Assembly (NCBI RefSeq): GCF_036588685.1
Contig: NC_086378.1
Span: forward strand, 77,827,127-77,891,126
Length of the DNA: 64,000 nt
Direction of reading: 5' to 3'
Origin: Mytilus trossulus
Taxonomy: Eukaryota; Mollusca; Bivalvia; Mytilida; Mytilidae
How positions within the stretch are numbered: position 1 is the stretch's first letter; every line of letters starts with the position of its first letter. This document shows, in pieces, positions 36,101 to 46,857 of this stretch. The notes beneath the pieces are model-generated. The model saw only the letters and a program-made list of their open reading frames with translations, was not told the origin of the DNA and made no database searches. Both the position numbers and the translations under genes were made by a program.

Positions 36101-38449
36101 GTAATGGTCGTAAAATCGTCGCCGCGGAATTTAGATCGGGATTGTGGTGTGATATATCGTCATAACCAAGTAATGTCGTCCCTTCAGTTTTATTCAAACT
36201 AACGCAAGACATCAACATGATTAACAATAAACAGTTCGTACATTGTTACCAGCAATAAAAGCGCAATTATAGAGAATATGCATAGTTGAAGCGACGTAAA
36301 GGAGTTATAACACATTGTGTTTACGTGTTAGATAATGTCAGAGAATGATCGAATGGCATTCTTTTAATTATATGTAATTGTGTGTACATATATACCTATA
36401 TAACACTCCCTGTCAGTATCCCGATACTTGAAGACCCACAAGAGCCCAAATATGTTTGGAACCGTTCTTTCATTATATAAATGGTACTTTTTTGTAACGT
36501 TTATTTCTTGTACATTATGCAAAATTCAAAATAACAATTCTATTTTTTTTATCGTTTTTAGTTCTTACCATTCTGTATAACTGTATTCTGTTGTATAACT
36601 ATAGGAAAACAATAAAACATGTGATTAGTAGCACTGTTTGATAACATATATTTGCAAATAAAAAGTATATAGAATGCGAATATAAAAGATGACGGAAAAT
36701 TTGAAAATGCCTGTACCAAGTCAGGAATATGATAGTTCTTTTCTATTCGTTTTTGATGCGTTTTGTTATTTGATTTTGCCATGTGATTATGGACTTTCCG
36801 TATTGATTTTCCACTGAGTTCAGTATTTTTGTGATTTTACCTTTTTTATTTTATCATGCATAGTAAAACTGTAGTAAAATGGAAGACTTTAAACTTACAA
36901 GAAAGCTGTGTTACACATATATTGAAAAGTTGATTTACAAAATAATTCAATTTCCTATTTCACTTTATAGCATATAACTGTCTAATGAAACATTATTTGA
37001 CCTACTTGGACACATATTGTCGAAGATAGCATTTTTTAATTCTTCGAGGGCTTGGTAATCTTTCAACATTTGATACATATCAGCATTCCCAAGTTCCGGT
37101 TGTCGGACAATCTCCAATAACTCTTGTGGATATTCCTCAAGTTCTTTACCAATACCTAAAGCGTAAATAACTGCAACCTCCTTAAGATTGTCAGCATATG
37201 GGATAGTGAGATCTTTTCGATAATTTGAATTTCCATCTGTGACCAGTATGACGAAATTAGGGATATCCTCTCTGTCCCCTTTAGCCGCAGTGAATAAGAC
37301 GTTTTTGGTTACGTTTAAAGCACCAGCTGTGTAGGTTACACCGTCGGTGTACTTTATTTTTGACAAGTGTTTATCAATGTCAGCTGCTGTGGTGTACGAG
37401 TCTAGATGAAATTCTATTTCTACCGTCGTTGAATACACGACAGCTCCGACTTTGACCGCACCATTATCTATAGACAGGTGAGTGATAAATCCTCTCAGAA
37501 AATTCTTAAGTCTCAAGAAGTTTCCCCAACCTATGCTATTTGAAGCATCAATGATAAATACCAGATCTAGTTCACCAGAGACACACACTGCATCTTAAAA
37601 TAGAATAGACATACAATTAGAAATGGAAATGGGGAATCTGCCAAAGAGACAACAACCTGACCAAAGTGCTGATAACATACATTTCTAACTAATTTATCGG
37701 ATTGAAAAATGTATAAAATATTCAATACCTGTAAAATTTTTAAAAAATGTATTCACAATTTCTGGTAAAATGTTTTGTTACATATTCGGTTGCAGGATAC
37801 AATAAGCATCTTTATTTGGACAAGCCTTTTAGTTTTTGGATCTTTATGCTCTATAACTACGTCCGTCATTTAGTTTTAATATGTTTTTTATTTCAAGCTT
37901 CACTGATGCTTTTATTTATAACGAGCTTCAGGTGAACAACATTATAAGACTGGTATCATCGAAAAAAAAATCCTGAATAAATGAGATAAAGGGTGTAAGT
38001 AACTGAAACAAGAACAAAAATTACCAAAAAAAAATATGTTTTTAGTTCAAGAACAAGTATTGATACCTTTATTGAAAACTGCCAATATTTATTTATAACA
38101 ACGTATATTCTGATCAAAAGTATTTCTTTAACTTAAGAAGTTGTCTACTGAACAATTGGAGAGCCCGCTAGTATATTTTAAAATTCTCCGTTGACCTACG
38201 ATTATTGTTGAACATACTTTATTATATTTGAATATAAAGCAACCAGAACATGTTCCATCATTCTATAGAATTATGGTTTTTTTTTTGGCTGAACTCTTCT
38301 ATAGTTATACATATTGTTGTTTCTCATTAAGTTGATATAATATATATAAAGAGACGTGTTATAACTGTTGGATTAATAATCTTACCATTTTGTGCTGTTA
38401 TTATACCCAACGACAAACAAAATGCCACCAACAATAACAGGCGAGACAT
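24129..38449 (-). CDS. Gene A: secreted VWA protein with an array of cysteine-rich modules (multi-exon)
   Basis: Coding exons in order: 38386-38449 (signal peptide), 37006-37593 (VWA domain), then modules A1-A15 from 35634-35726 down to 24320-24427. Every coding intron is phase 1 with GT donor and AG acceptor, and every internal exon is a multiple of 3, so all junctions keep frame; the sum is about 811 codons up to A15. The product should be secreted: an N-terminal signal, one metal-ion-binding VWA domain, then 15 small cysteine modules. VWA domains usually bind protein ligands, so a matrix or adhesion role is inferred, not shown. The C-terminus is unsettled. Either A15 is read through to the stop at 24129-24131 with AATAAA at 24053-24058, or A15 is spliced on to the gene B modules, which is phase-compatible. 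The family resembles half VWC domains, but I recognise no named gene. Confidence 0.75.
24320..24427 (-). CDS. Gene A module A15 (short type), last A module before the second signal exon
   Basis: A 36-codon exon, Cys at 2, 9, 21 and 26. Acceptor TTGCAG, donor GTAAAT. If this donor is not used, the frame stays open for 63 more codons to a stop at 24129-24131. That tail contains a hydrophobic run of about 20 residues (LLFPIVFLFCVF and onward) and is followed by AATAAA at 24053-24058, so this may be the alternative 3' end of gene A. Confidence 0.8.
24747..24866 (-). CDS. Gene A module A14 (long type)
   Basis: A 40-codon exon, Cys at 2, 8, 21 and 26, with Trp at 4 and 15; acidic tail. First residue Lys from A+AA. 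Acceptor TCTCAG, donor GTAAGA. Confidence 0.85.
25394..25501 (-). CDS. Gene A module A13 (short type)
   Basis: A 36-codon exon, Cys at 2, 8, 19 and 24; PGDT after the second Cys. Acceptor TATTTAG, donor A|GTAAGT. Confidence 0.85.
26157..26282 (-). CDS. Gene A module A12 (long type)
   Basis: A 42-codon exon, Cys at 2, 8, 21 and 26, Trp at 15; first residue Asp (G+AT). It ends SSPYG like B5 (PSPYG), which suggests relatedness of the long modules. Acceptor TTCACAG, donor GTAAGT. Confidence 0.85.
26670..26777 (-). CDS. Gene A module A11 (short type)
   Basis: A 36-codon exon, Cys at 2, 9, 22 and 27 with PGEF after the second Cys and VKYK between the last two. Acceptor TTGCAG, donor GTTAGA. Confidence 0.85.
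27335..27457 (-). CDS. Gene A module A10 (long type)
   Basis: A 41-codon exon, Cys at 2, 8, 21 and 26, Trp at 15; DGKC motif. First residue Lys (A+AA). Acceptor AACAG, donor GTAAGA, phase 1. Confidence 0.85.
27785..27892 (-). CDS. Gene A module A9 (short type)
   Basis: A 36-codon exon, Cys at 2, 9, 20 and 25, with the short-type DGEC and PGEE motifs. Donor A|GTAAG leaves an A, so the next module begins with Lys. Acceptor TTGCAG. Confidence 0.85.
28418..30755 (+). mobile_element. 2.3-kb element with about 480-bp tandem units, ACGACGG microsatellite and terminal hairpins
   Basis: It starts with the palindrome AGGCTCTAAAGAGCCT and GTCGCTCACCTTGG. It contains four tandem units anchored by GACTATAAAGGGCAATAAC at about 28659, 29136, 29614 and 30116 (spacing 477, 478 and 502). 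It then has an ACGACGG microsatellite (30587-30702) and ends in the hairpin AGCTCACTTGGCCC/GGGCCAGGTGAGCT (30719-30749). Tandem core plus microsatellite plus 3' hairpin is the layout of bivalve pearl/HINE-type non-autonomous elements. It lies in the intron between A8 and A9. Confidence 0.75.
30967..31098 (-). CDS. Gene A module A8 (long type)
   Basis: A 44-codon exon with Cys at 2, 8, 21 and 26 and the long-type Trp at 15. The C-terminal tail is acidic (many Asp/Glu). Acceptor ATTCAG, donor GTTTGT. Immediately downstream on the minus strand the intron carries the 2.3-kb repeat at 28418-30755. Confidence 0.85.
31415..31525 (-). CDS. Gene A module A7 (short type)
   Basis: A 37-codon exon, Cys at 2, 9, 21 and 26 (DGSC). 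It is the first short module and starts the strict short/long alternation that continues to B12. Acceptor CCATAG, donor GTTAGA, phase 1. Confidence 0.85.
31957..32082 (-). CDS. Gene A module A6
   Basis: A 42-codon exon with Cys at 2, 8, 21 and 26 (NGQC motif) and a basic C-terminal half. Acceptor ATTCAG, donor GTATAT, phase 1. Confidence 0.85.
32889..33008 (-). CDS. Gene A module A5
   Basis: A 40-codon exon, Cys at 2, 8, 19 and 24; first residue Ala (G+CG). Acceptor TTTTCAG, donor GTATTT (weaker than its neighbours), phase 1. Confidence 0.82.
33447..33575 (-). CDS. Gene A module A4
   Basis: A 43-codon exon, Cys at 2, 9, 20 and 25 (DGTC, then C-x4-C with ISYE between). The first residue is Glu, formed by G+AA across the splice. 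Acceptor TTTTCAG, donor GTAAGT. Confidence 0.85.
34185..34319 (-). CDS. Gene A module A3
   Basis: A 45-codon long-type exon without Trp; Cys at 2, 8, 21 and 26 with the GxC motif (DGQC). Acceptor TTGCAG, donor GTTTGT, phase 1. Confidence 0.85.
34645..34779 (-). CDS. Gene A module A2: six-Cys module
   Basis: A 45-codon exon with Cys at 2, 8, 19, 24, 30 and 35. The first four follow the module pattern (GC-x5-C-x10-C-x4-C); the two extra C-terminal Cys are unique in this window and are probably an additional disulphide. Acceptor TTCAG, donor GTATG, phase 1. Confidence 0.85.
35634..35726 (-). CDS. Gene A module A1: three-Cys cap module
   Basis: This 93-bp exon encodes 31 residues with Cys at 4, 15 and 20 and Trp at 25. 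The second Cys of the canonical module (the GxC position) is missing. It joins directly to the VWA exon as A+GT (Ser). A similar three-Cys first module with Trp five residues after the last Cys opens gene C (51587-51712), so this looks like a dedicated N-terminal cap. Confidence 0.85.
37006..37593 (-). CDS. Gene A exon 3: von Willebrand factor A (VWA) domain
   Basis: A 588-bp exon (196 codons, phase 1 on both sides) encodes one complete VWA domain, roughly residues 28-215 of the spliced protein. The metal-ion-dependent adhesion site is intact: the DxSxS motif (DASNS, about residues 37-41) follows the hydrophobic first beta strand LVFII; the Thr loop is in GVTYTAGAL (about 107-114); the third motif is VTDGN (about 139-143). 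One Cys near each end (VCVSG and NMCPS) could close the domain by a disulphide, as in matrilin-type VWA domains. An NVT sequon is present. The donor is A|GTAGGT. Reading past it gives an apparent C-terminal tail down to 36965 that is intron. A VWA domain carried by one symmetrical exon is unusual and suits exon shuffling. Confidence 0.93.
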
Positions 38450-38461
38450 CGTGTAACCTTG
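38386..38461 (-). CDS. Gene A exon 2: start codon and signal peptide
   Basis: The acceptor (TTTTTTAG) is followed by 12 untranslated bases and an ATG at 38449-38447. The 21 complete codons encode a basic residue at position 3, a leucine-rich hydrophobic core and a small-residue end (ITAQN), a typical cleavable secretion signal. The exon ends at a GTAAG donor in phase 1. Coding part is 38386-38449. Confidence 0.85.
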
Positions 38462-39634
38462 CTAAAAAAGACGTACATGTACATAAGAGAATATTAATCA
38501 CAAGTATACCATCCCGATGACTACATATATATCATTATGATCAATACATATTAGAATTGCAAGTTATTGGTTATAGTATCATTTCTTTAAGTTCTATAAA
38601 GCTTTTTTTTACTAAAGTTAAATACATCAAATTTTGTGTATTCAACGAGTATAATTCGAAATTGCAATATTTTAAAATGTTCCCTCTATACAAAAAAAAA
38701 TAGCGTATAACGAAGGACAGCATTAATTCTATTCAGCAGGTAAATTACTATCGCATGAATTTCAGTAACTAAGAGAATTGTTTTGTTTGTTCTAATTTTT
38801 TGTTTTTATATACTGTATAAAGCACACACCTTCGTGATAAAGTAAAAATTACGAATTAAGTAAAATACAATTTAGAACAATGTTATCGACTCCCTTTTGC
38901 ATGATAACAACTCTTCAGTAAGATATGAAAACAACATTTGAATCTGTCTCAGCTAAAGTATTAACCATACTGACCATCGCATAAAACATTTCTGTACACC
39001 CAAACAGAAAGATTATCTATACTATCAAATACAAATACTCCGCAAAGCATTTTTACCGTAGGAAATAAAGGTTACAGTAGTAAACCGCTGTTCAAAAGCA
39101 AAAAAAAAAAAACTTAGAAAAAAATAAAACCGAGACAACAACATTATCTATAAGAAGAAAAATACGGACCAAGAGTAACATGAGTGTTACAAAAACAAAC
39201 GCCAACATGCTTTGATACAGATAATTTGATAAGAAAAGTGAACAATTTACCGTCAATAACATGTAATCGATAGCCCAGGAAAAGTTTCTTTTTAAAGAAG
39301 AATCCGTTTGTACATATAGAGTCCTTTTTTTTTCATTTTGAAGGGACATCTAATTGCAAAAGTACTGTATTACGATAATAGATACGTACGAGTTGTGAGA
39401 ATGAATATCAAACATTGTAAGTCGTCTAGTTAATCGACACCAAATTCTTGTGATCGATCCATGCTCCTTCATTAGTAGTCATCAGCATCATTTAAGATTA
39501 AAATGTTGAACCTCAATCATAAATCATTGCAATTGCATATTAAAACAAACTAATCAATACTTACTTGAAAAGCTACGTTTAAAGGATAGTTGTAATGTAT
39601 ACTAATGACAACAAACAAAAACAAAGTCACTTAC
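38462..39634 (-). other. First intron of gene A
   Basis: Bounded by the inferred GTAAGT donor and the TTTTTTAG acceptor. AT-rich; it contains a relic of the AACAGTAGTA repeat family near 39070-39190. No other feature seen. Confidence 0.4.
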
Positions 39635-39672
39635 ATATGACTGATAATTCAATGATAACATTTATTCCATTT
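39635..39672 (-). other. Putative 5' non-coding first exon of gene A
   Basis: The start-codon exon is preceded by a strong acceptor (T-rich run then AG at 38462-38463), so a non-coding upstream exon is expected. A perfect GTAAGT donor on the minus strand lies at 39629-39634, about 35-40 bases downstream of where a transcript would start from the TATA-like sequence at 39699-39708. The exon limits, especially the 5' end, are inferred from these signals only. Confidence 0.4.
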
Positions 39673-39698
39673 ATCGTTTCTATTTTGCCACTATCGGG

Positions 39699-39708
39699 TA
39701 TATATATA
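39699..39708 (-). promoter_or_regulatory. Candidate TATA box of gene A
   Basis: A TATATATATA stretch reads the same on both strands; on the minus strand it sits about 30 bases upstream of the inferred first exon. Simple TA repeats are common in this AT-rich DNA, so the call depends on its spacing to the GTAAGT donor. Confidence 0.35.
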
Positions 39709-42700
39709 GAACAAAAATGCTCACCAGAAATTACCGTTTCTGCTGAATGAAATGATTACAACTATGACTGTGAAAGTTTCTTCCTTTATATATGATCTTT
39801 TTGGGCCGGACAGCTTTCAATATGGATTTGTTTCAGAACAAAAAAGAAAGGATAATAAAGATTTATCAAAATTGTTGGACAAAAGAGATACAACAATAGA
39901 AATATGTAACACGTATCATCACATTAATCTTTTTTAATCTTTTTCATTTACTTCTATGAAACGATGTCCTGTAAATATTCCTTACGCTATAAGTATAACA
40001 TATAATCAAACAAGATTTAGAAACAACCCACGTTTAAACTTTATTTGCGTGTCTCTAGTGTTACTCAGTCCACATCACCACTTTGTCGATTGACATTATG
40101 ACCTCTTCGAAATAAACATAGATTTTATCCCCGAACGTTTGGTTATATTTCGTGCGCATGTATGACTAGAGACGTCCGGCATTCCTACTTTCAAAGCATA
40201 TTTCCTCTCGGTTTTGTTCCTTAATTCGTATCATGAACAGGATGTACAGACTGTAAAATATGGCTTCTTCATACATATATATATAATACTGAAAAGAAGC
40301 CAGATTGTATGTCTTTAGCCTTATGTTCTACTATATGCATGCACATAAGGTACTCTCTCTGAAAGTTTGTAAACATATTTATCTCATTTTTCTCTAGCAA
40401 TTCCGGTTGTTTAATAAACAATTGGGTCTGTTTTATGCTATGGTAAAGTTTTGTGTTCTTGTCTTTCATTTTTGCTTATGTGCTTTTTTTTTCCCCTTTT
40501 TTAGTTTCATTGTTACATATTACGTGACTCTGTACTTGTACATCCCGTTATTGTGTTATGGTAAATTGGTTTTGTTCACGCATCGTTACAAGTATAATAG
40601 ATTTTGATGAATCAGTCATACAACTGAGAGGTTTAGCTAGCCATAAAAGTAGGTTTATCCACCATTTTCTACATAAGAAAATACTTGTTCCATGTCAGGA
40701 ATATGACAGTTGTTATCCTTTCGTTTGATGTGTTTGAGTTTTTGATTTTGTTATTTGATGAGAGACCCTTCGTTTAGAATTTTCCTCGGAGTTGAATGTT
40801 TTTGTGAATTGACTTTTTTTTGAATTAACCTCATTATCAATTTTAATTACTAACGGTTGCTGCCTACATGAACACCAGGATCCTAAACGTTAGTGCTTTC
40901 TCTTTTGAAATGCATCACATAACTTTGTTATGTCGAGGTCTTGAAAAGCTTACTCTCCAGGTTGGGTTTTTCTCATAATTAATAGGTGTATGATGCCCTA
41001 GTTATGTTCGCATCATAGTCGGGTGGTATCTAGTGGATCGATGGCATGAATTCAAACCTCTATACAATTTTGTATGTTGATTTATATATTTGATTGTAGA
41101 TTATAGGTGAAGAACACACGTTACAACTGATAATTGTTGATGTGTTCATTCTTCTGATTTAGTTGTCAGTTAGGATAAATCAACCCTCTTCATTTCCCTT
41201 CATTAAAGGCATCACATCCAGATTTAAAAGTTGAATGAAAAAAATGAGTGCAATTTTATTTGACGCATGCTATATTATGGTTGCTTCATTAACCAAACAA
41301 GGTCAATATTACCAGATCTGTTCAATTCTTCTAAAATGGGGAAAATAACTATTTGTTAATTTGATCCTTTTGACGTGGTTCTCAAAAAGTCTACGAACGT
41401 CTGATATGAAAACTTTCTAAAATATGCCTCTACTGAAAACAAAAACAAAAGTGATATATTTTCATGTTGATAATTAAAGAATTATTCAAAAACATAACAA
41501 ACACTATTTTGAAAAATAAACATTTCTAAAAATAAAATCTAAATGATGGTGGAAAATGTTAAAATGAATTTTATTGTATCATTCCTTTTTTTTTCTTATT
41601 TTTTGCACTTTACATAATGTATTTCCTGTATAACTGTTTTGTATTCTACTTTGTAATGATTTTGACTGAAAATGTACCATTGATTTTTTTCAAGGAATTC
41701 ATAACCGAGTATCATCGAAATGCCATGCGATTACATTTTGGAAAGGCATGTGAAATTTTTTCACATCAGCCCGAAAAAAATCGTTTCGGAAATATATGTA
41801 AAAAGTAAAATCACAAAAATACTGAACTCAGAGGAAAATCAATTTGGAAAGTCCATAATCACATGGCAAAATCAAAAAACAAAACGCATCAAAAACGAAT
41901 GGACAAGAACTGTCATATTCCTGACTTGGTACAGGCATTTTCAAATGTAGAAAATGGTGGATTAAACCTGGTTCTATAGCGCTTACCCTCTCACTTTAAT
42001 AACAGTCTTTAATAATCCATGTTAAAAATAAAAACAACAAAAATACTGAACTCAGAGGAAAATTCAAAAAGGAAAATTCAAAATCAAAAGGCAAAATCAA
42101 AAGTCCAAACACATCAAACGAATGGATAACAACTGTCATATTCCTGACTTGGTATAGGCATTTTCTAATGTAGACAATGGTAGATTGAACGTTGTTTTAT
42201 AGCTAGGTAAACCTCTCACTTGTATGACAGTCGCATCAAATTCCATTACATTGTCAACGATGCATGAACAAAACAAACATACTCAAAGAGTAAAAATGTC
42301 AAAAATAGGGGTACAGCAGTCAATATTGTGTTATCATCTAAATATCACTATAAAACAACAAATGTAACGAAGAAGCACAAAAAGGCATACATCAAATTTA
42401 CCATACTCATTTTGCTTTTCTTATACGACTTAATATCTATGTAAAGTCTACCCGTAAAGGAAAGAAGGTTTTCAGTATTGGTGTTAAACTGCGCGTTTGA
42501 AATTCGCACAGGTAGACAAAAATAAATCTGTCGTTCAAAGTATGACGGCATACATACATGCAGAGTCACTTAAAGTAGATATAACAAAAAACAGACTTAA
42601 CAGTAAAAGTAATAATCATAAATAAATAATTGTGTGGTTCAAAGTATGACGGGATACATAAGTACAGTTCTACATCAAATGTATATCATAAAAAACAGAC

Positions 42701-42949
42701 TTAACAGAAAAAGTAGTATTATTGAATAAAATAGTTTTGTCGTTCATAGTATGTCAAGATCCATAAGTAAAAGTAATATTAATGAATGAAATAATTTTGT
42801 CATTCAAAGTATGATGTTTTACATAACCACAGAGTCACTTTAAAAGAATATCTAAAAAAACTGACTTAACAGTACAGGTAATATTAATAAAGACAAATAA
42901 AAGAATACTATAACACGTTATTAAGATTATAACCAACGTCAGTACGCAA

Positions 42950-43740
42950 AATCTATACTTCAAGACCATCTTGTTTTATTTGTGAAGTTGATACGGAATA
43001 TTTATCAACAAGTTCTGGGTATCTTCCGATGAACTTTTTTAGAAAAAGGACGAGACGTTCTTTGACATACGCCTGGTTCATCAACTTTCTGCTCAGTCAC
43101 TGGTGACGTTTTACAAAGTCTGAATAGGAGCTGCAAGCTCTTGAATACCTTATAAGTTGGGAAATGTATATTCCGTATGCAGGTGAAGTTGGTATATTAC
43201 TACTAAGGTGGGGGGAAATTGATAATTTAAAAATTAAAAATGTCTCGTTTGTCATAGATTCTGGTACTGAGATGACTGTGTATGTCAAATTCGAGATATA
43301 ATTTTAAAAATGAGGTGGAGGAAGCCGTGTCTGTGGCCTCTTTAATTTCAAGTTCTGGTTGGTATATTAATGGAACCCAATCAGAAAAGTTCGGATTGTT
43401 AATGGAAAGAACATCATCAATATATCTGAAAGTGAAATTAAATAACCTGGCTTCTATGATCTTCTTGTTTTTGACAAGTGTCTGAAGGAACTCCGATTCA
43501 TATGAAAATAAGAAGAGGTCGGCATGGAGAGGCGCGCAGTTCGTTCCCATAGGAATGCCGACAATTTTTTGAAAAAGTCTACCTCCAAATTCAACAAATA
43601 TGTTGTCAATAAGAAACTCCAGCATACTGATCACTTGTTCCTCTGTGTAGTATGTTTTACCCTTTTGTTCCTTATTAACTAAATATGCCTTATGGTATCC
43701 CAAAGATAATTTGATGCTATTATCATACAATAAAAATTAC
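42950..43740 (-). mobile_element. Penelope-like reverse transcriptase fragment 1
   Basis: The minus-strand frame from 43730 to 43227 (167 codons) carries RT motifs: GIPMGTNCAPLHADLFLF (palm domain region) and, about 50 residues later, FRYIDDVLSINN with the YIDD catalytic motif. Further segments in shifted frames continue to about 42960 with AYGIYISQLIRYSRA and a C-terminal basic part. The GTNCAPLxADL and YIDD combination is typical of Penelope-like elements in molluscs. Frame breaks and missing ends show it is defunct. It sits in the A-C intergenic region. Confidence 0.75.
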
Positions 43741-46004
43741 AAGATACAAGATGCTAAATATATTAACTACAACCGCAAAAGGTTAAAAGCTTAACATCAT
43801 TCGTTTACGTTCCGACAATAAAATTTATTGACAGGTTAATGTATTCATGTGGAAATCATTTTTTAAATTGCAAACTTGTTCTTGTATTTGTGAAAATCAC
43901 AACGTATGGTCAACCGAATTGAATTGAAATAGCGCCATGTAGTTGGCCTTTATCGTATTCGACGTACGTAGATCAAACGCGCGTCAGGTGAAACAACTTA
44001 TAAGTATGTTAGCTTTAATGAGTTTCTTCGTTTGTTATCCATGTATCAAGAAAGTTTTTTGCTACAACAAAATACTAATATTCATATCTATAAGGCGTTG
44101 TTATAGATGACTATAATGAATCAATGTTTTTTTATTTGATTTGGAGGTGTCAAAAATAAGAGTAAGAGAGAGTAAAAAAATAAAGCATCGTATAAGAATG
44201 ATAAAAATTGCAATCCTCGAAAATAACCCGCTTTATAGTATGCTAAAATAAAATAACAAATAAAACGAACTCCGAAGAAAATTCGAAACGAAAAATCCCA
44301 AGTAAGCAAATGGTAAATAAACAGCTCAAACAAATTAAACAAATGTAGCATAAATTTCATTATATTGCCAACGATGTGTGAACAAATTAAACACACATTA
44401 TATGAAACAATGACACAAATAGGTGTGTAGCAGTCACATTGTGTTATATTCTTAATATCTGTAATACAAAAAAAACATGCCAACAAAGTTAACCAATACG
44501 GAATATATACAAAGCACATAGCCATGTAAATGTTCATTCCGTATGCAAAGTGCAACATTGTGTACACGGAACTGTAGTTTCCCTTGGTGTACACGGAACT
44601 GTTGTGTTTTTATGTCTGCAATTGAAAAGGTATTTATCTGTAGCTTTGATTACATTGTGTTATATCCTTTAATTGATATGATTCTAATACGTAGTGGAAT
44701 TTGTGTTAGTTTTTTTATTTATCTGATTTTTTTTCATTTTTCTTGCGAAATTTTGATGTTTCAATTTGTAAGACAGAAATGTGCTTATTCATTAAAATGT
44801 TACCCATTGGATAACTTGATATAAGTTGATTATAAGTAATTTTATTTTCAAGGAGATATTTTGACAGAAGTCTACATATATTAATATATTTGATAGCAAT
44901 TTTAAAAGTTTTATTCTCTGTTTTGTATCAACATACATCTCACGATAATCAGATTAGAAACATATGGTGGATATATAAACACGTTTGACAATTCAATAAA
45001 TCAAAGCTTTTGTTTTTTTCTGATTTATCGATGATGAAAGTTACAAAAAAATCTTTTAACTGAAGTGATTTTAAGTATTGAAACGTGGTTTCTCGTCCGA
45101 CATACACAAGAAATGTCATCAAATTGAGACAAGGGATTTAAAAATAGTAGGGATTACTATATCCACAAAGTTTGTTAACGTCGCCAAATGAATTTTAAAA
45201 CTACAATCGTACATTTGATGGAGATTATCTGTTAAAATATTATTTCAAATATGATCATAGATGGATAATTGTGTTCTTGTCAAGTTGTATCAACACACTT
45301 CAATTTAGAACTTGTTTATAAGGAATCATTTGAAATTGTTTATCTTTCGGGCTTACTAACAGATTATATAGGTAGAACCTAAGAGTACATTCTATAAAAT
45401 CCACCACTTTCCAAAGCTTTCCAAATTAAACATTCCCAAAAACTTATCAATTTTCAAACAAACACTTATTCTATATATATTGTTTGGAGAATTTTCCTAT
45501 AACTTATTTTGCATTCCTGCTATATGTATTCATATATTGCAATGATCCTTTAAATTGTATAAGTGACTTAAGATCTAAATTGCATGTCTTTGCACTAAAC
45601 GCAGACAAGATTCATACCTATATAGATATATTCAGAAACGTATACTGCCAAATTAAACAAAACGTAAAATCTAATGATATTACACTAAAAGTACATTAGT
45701 ATATACACAAATAATTTGCAACTTAAAGAACTTTTTTTATATTGAATTTTCCAATAACAAATAGCAGACTGTCGTGATTGGACGTAAAGTTTTAAGATTA
45801 GAAAAATAACATATCAAGATGAAAACAAATCGAGAACAAAGAGACTTGTATCCTAAAATTATCAAAGAATTATTCAATTGATAACAAAACTATACAATCC
45901 AATAGAAAATGTCAGATCCTTAAGTATTTTTATTGGATTTATTCCCAACTTGAGTTGTTAAAGTATGCTCGATAGCGATTGCAAAATTATTGACTTAATA
46001 AAGG

Positions 46005-46700
46005 CAACAGTAGTATACCGCTGTTCAAAACTCATAAATCCATGGACAAAAAAAAATGGGGGTAACAAACTAAAACCGAAGGAAACGCATTAAATATAAG
46101 AGGAGAACAACGACACAACACCGAAACGCAACAGCACACAGAAACGGACCAAGCAACAGACAAAACACCATGAGAATAACAAATATAACATCAAAACCAA
46201 ATATATGAATTTGGGATAGACAAGTACCGTGCTACGTCTTATCTCAAAAATAAGAGAAAACACAAACGACTCAACGTTAAAATGCAACACACATACAGAA
46301 ACGAACAATATTATAACAATGGCCATCTTCCTGACTTGGTACAGGACACTCCCAAAGGGGAACAAAAGCGGTGGGCCGAACCTGGTTTTATGGCATGCCA
46401 AACCTCGCACTTTAATGGCACAGTTTAATATAACATTGAAATGAAAACAAAATATTACAGGACTACAATACAAATAAAAAGGAGAACATATTAGACAAAG
46501 AAAAGCATGATTAATAGATAACAAAAAGCATCAGGTTTAAAATTCAATACGCCAAAAACGCGTCTAGTCCACACGAGACTCACCAGTGACGCCTAGATAT
46601 AAAAGATCGAAAGTGAAAAAAATACAAAATTGTACAGCACTGAAGATCAAAAGTTGAAAAGGTTTTGCCAAATACGGCATTGTTTGTATGCCCAGGATAA
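46005..46700 (+). repeat. Dispersed repeat copy 1 (AACAGTAGTATACCGCTGTT family)
   Basis: Runs from AAAGGCAACAGTAGTATACC through CACAAACGACTCAACGTT and CTGACTTGGTACAGGACA to a GACGCCTAGATATAAAAGATC tail. It is nearly the same as 49856-50525 in the same orientation. A relic start is at 39070-39190. The 144-codon antisense frame here belongs to the repeat and shows no known domain. Confidence 0.8.
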
Positions 46701-46795
46701 GAACATTCATATTATATAGAACAATTCACGCTATTGCAAACAGTAAATTTTAACAAATGAATCTGAAAGAGATATACATAACGAAACTGAAGTAT

Positions 46796-46857
46796 TAACT
46801 AATTACAGAAAACTAATTACAGAAAACTAATTACAGAAAACTAATTACAGAAAACTT
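46796..46857. repeat. 14-bp tandem repeat, four copies
   Basis: Four copies of CTAATTACAGAAAA in a row. No function suggested. Confidence 0.8.

Noticed and set aside
36558-36782. 74-codon frame starting M-A-K-S-N-N-K
   Set aside because: The start matches other copies of the GATGCGTTTTG repeat (11.4 and 41.9 kb), so it is repeat-derived.
36965-37005. C-terminal tail of the VWA frame to a stop at 36965
   Set aside because: A phase-1 GTAGGT donor at 37000-37005 joins exactly in frame to module A1; the tail is intron.
44121-44594. 157-codon hydrophobic frame
   Set aside because: Phe, Tyr and Cys excess reflects AT-rich antisense reading; no domain, and part lies in a dispersed repeat.
46090-46524. 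144-codon antisense frame
   Set aside because: It lies inside a dispersed repeat; the second copy at 49856-50525 has it broken into shorter frames, so it is not conserved.
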